The notes beneath the pieces are model-generated. The model ran no database searches, was not told the DNA's origin, and worked only from the letters and a program-made list of their open reading frames with translations. A stretch of 6,734 nucleotides of DNA from Candidatus Colimonas fimequi. GTDB taxonomy: Bacteria > Bacillota > Clostridia > Peptostreptococcales > Anaerovoracaceae. This document shows positions 5,743-6,734 of this stretch, in pieces. A program made the translations under genes and the position numbers. The DNA is taken from NCBI GenBank assembly GCA_018065295.1, contig JAGHTQ010000009.1, positions 1-6,734 of the forward strand, read 5' to 3'. Positions within the stretch are counted from its first letter, which is position 1; every line of letters starts with the position of its first letter.

Positions 5743-6734
5743 ATGAGTACAATTTTTGTTCCTGCTATTATCGTAGCAGTAGTTGGCCTGATTGCTGGTA
5801 TCGTCCTGACAATCGCATCAAAGATTATGTTCGTACCTGTTAACGAGAAGGTAGCTGCTGTACAGGAAGTTATGCCTGGTGCTAACTGCGGTGCATGCGG
5901 ATTCCCTGGTTGTGACGGTTACGCTACAGCTCTGGGTGAAGGCGAAGTTGACGACGCAACTAAGTGTCCTGTTGGCGGCGCTGACCTGGCAGCTAAGATC
6001 GCTGAAATCATGGGTCTGGAAGCAGGCTCAGCAGATCCTGAAAGTGCAATGGTTCTTTGCCGTGGTCATAATCAGGCGACTAAGAAGATTATGGAAGACA
6101 CTAGAATCCACACTTGTAAGGAAGCTAAGATGTTCTATGGCGGCGACTGGGCTTGCACACATGGTTGTCTGGGATATGGCGACTGCGTAGCAGCTTGCGG
6201 ATTCGACGCTATCAGAGTTATCAATGGTGTTGCTGTAGTTGACAGAGAAGGCTGCGTAGGTTGTAAGGCTTGTGCAACTGCTTGTCCACAGAACATCATC
6301 GCAATGGTAAGCAAGAAGAAGATGGTATTCGTAACTTGCAGCTCAACTGATAAGGGCGCTGTAGCTCGTAAGGCTTGTGACGTTGCATGTATCGGATGCA
6401 TGAAGTGCCAGAAGGCTTGTAAGTTTGACGCTATCAACGTTGAAAACTTCCTGGCTAAGGTTAACTTCGACGCTTGTAAGAACTGCGGTATCTGTGCTAA
6501 GGAATGTCCAACTGGCGCTATCGTTAACCTTCGTAAGAAGGCTCCAGCTAAGCCAAAGATGACTCCAGAACAGATCGAAGCAGCTAAGGCAGCAGCAGCA
6601 GCTAAGAAGGCAGCAGCAGAAGCAGCTAAGGCAGAAGAAGCTCCTAAGGCTGAAGCTCCAGCACCAGCTCCAGAAGCTCCTAAGGCTGAAGGTTGGTCAA
6701 TGGATAAGGTTCCTGAACTCTACACTAGCAAGAA
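5743..6734 (+). CDS. rnfB: Rnf complex subunit RnfB (multi-cluster ferredoxin-interacting subunit), partial at 3' edge
   Basis: RnfB accepts electrons from reduced ferredoxin and feeds them into the complex. The frame is open to the window end (330 codons plus two bases), so the stop lies outside. An N-terminal membrane anchor spans about 5-27. The Fe-S domain follows with C49-x2-C52-x4-C57-x17-C75. Four ferredoxin-type sets come next: C138-x3-C142-x5-C148-x3-C152, C171-x2-C174-x2-C177-x3-C181-P, C216-x2-C219-x2-C222-x3-C226, and C245-x2-C248-x2-C251-x3-C255-P. That supports at least five 4Fe-4S clusters; extra Cys106, Cys125, Cys199 and Cys212 may serve another. The first set reads ACGF, not the more usual ACPF. 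After about residue 264 comes an Ala/Lys/Glu/Pro-rich low-complexity tail to about 316, then a Trp-containing segment (WSMDKVPELYTS, 318-329). The gene is last in the visible operon. Confidence 0.96.
   Translation, partial: MSTIFVPAIIVAVVGLIAGIVLTIASKIMFVPVNEKVAAVQEVMPGANCGACGFPGCDGYATALGEGEVDDATKCPVGGADLAAKIAEIMGLEAGSADPESAMVLCRGHNQATKKIMEDTRIHTCKEAKMFYGGDWACTHGCLGYGDCVAACGFDAIRVINGVAVVDREGCVGCKACATACPQNIIAMVSKKKMVFVTCSSTDKGAVARKACDVACIGCMKCQKACKFDAINVENFLAKVNFDACKNCGICAKECPTGAIVNLRKKAPAKPKMTPEQIEAAKAAAAAKKAAAEAAKAEEAPKAEAPAPAPEAPKAEGWSMDKVPELYTSK

Noticed and set aside
6580..6680. Ala/Lys codon runs as a DNA tandem repeat or assembly artefact
   Set aside because: The repeats are irregular at the DNA level, stay in frame, and alternate GCA/GCT/AAG/GAA codons, which fits a low-complexity protein tail.
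1..6734. CRISPR arrays, insertion sequences, tRNA or rRNA genes, attachment sites
   Set aside because: No regularly spaced repeats, transposase-like frames, tRNA-like cloverleaf or rRNA-like blocks were seen. All sequence is explained by serS, the peptidase, the rnf operon and one intergenic region.

Overview
The window comes from an anaerobic Gram-positive bacterium, most likely a clostridium. This rests on the rnfCDGEAB gene order (the Clostridium/Acetobacterium arrangement), the purine-rich AAAGGAGG-type ribosome binding sites, and a secreted G5-NlpC/P60 wall peptidase. Codon use (mostly TCA for Ser, AGA for Arg, little ATA) and protein texture might fit the Mogibacterium/Anaerovoracaceae neighbourhood, but I cannot fix the genus from sequence alone.

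Layout: (1) 1-204 is the 3' end of serS (seryl-tRNA synthetase). (2) 205-1233 is a secreted NlpC/P60 cell-wall hydrolase that abuts serS with no gap and probably starts at TTG. (3) A strong intrinsic terminator at 1260-1287 closes that unit. (4) 1288-1567 is non-coding. It carries a cluster of TTAAC-type half-sites, a plausible extended -10 promoter, and a leader of about 150 nt rich in nested and mutually exclusive pairings, followed by the rnfC ribosome binding site. (5) 1568-6734 is a tightly packed operon, rnfC-rnfD-rnfG-rnfE-rnfA-rnfB. The first four junctions are all TAATG stop-start overlaps. rnfB has its own AAGGAGG site and runs off the right edge.

The six Rnf products form a membrane ferredoxin:NAD+ oxidoreductase that couples electron transfer from reduced ferredoxin to NAD+ with export of Na+ or H+. 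RnfB takes electrons from ferredoxin through several Fe-S clusters. RnfA and RnfE carry a shared cluster within the membrane. RnfD and RnfG each carry covalent FMN on a Thr in a (T)GAT motif. RnfC holds the NADH/FMN-type site and two 4Fe-4S clusters. All key cofactor residues checked are present, so the complex looks functional. The sequence does not reveal the coupling ion.

Nothing here is a clearly new system. The parts most worth a second look are the structured rnfC leader (a possible riboswitch), the Cys-rich tail of RnfE, and the low-complexity C-terminal extension of RnfB.
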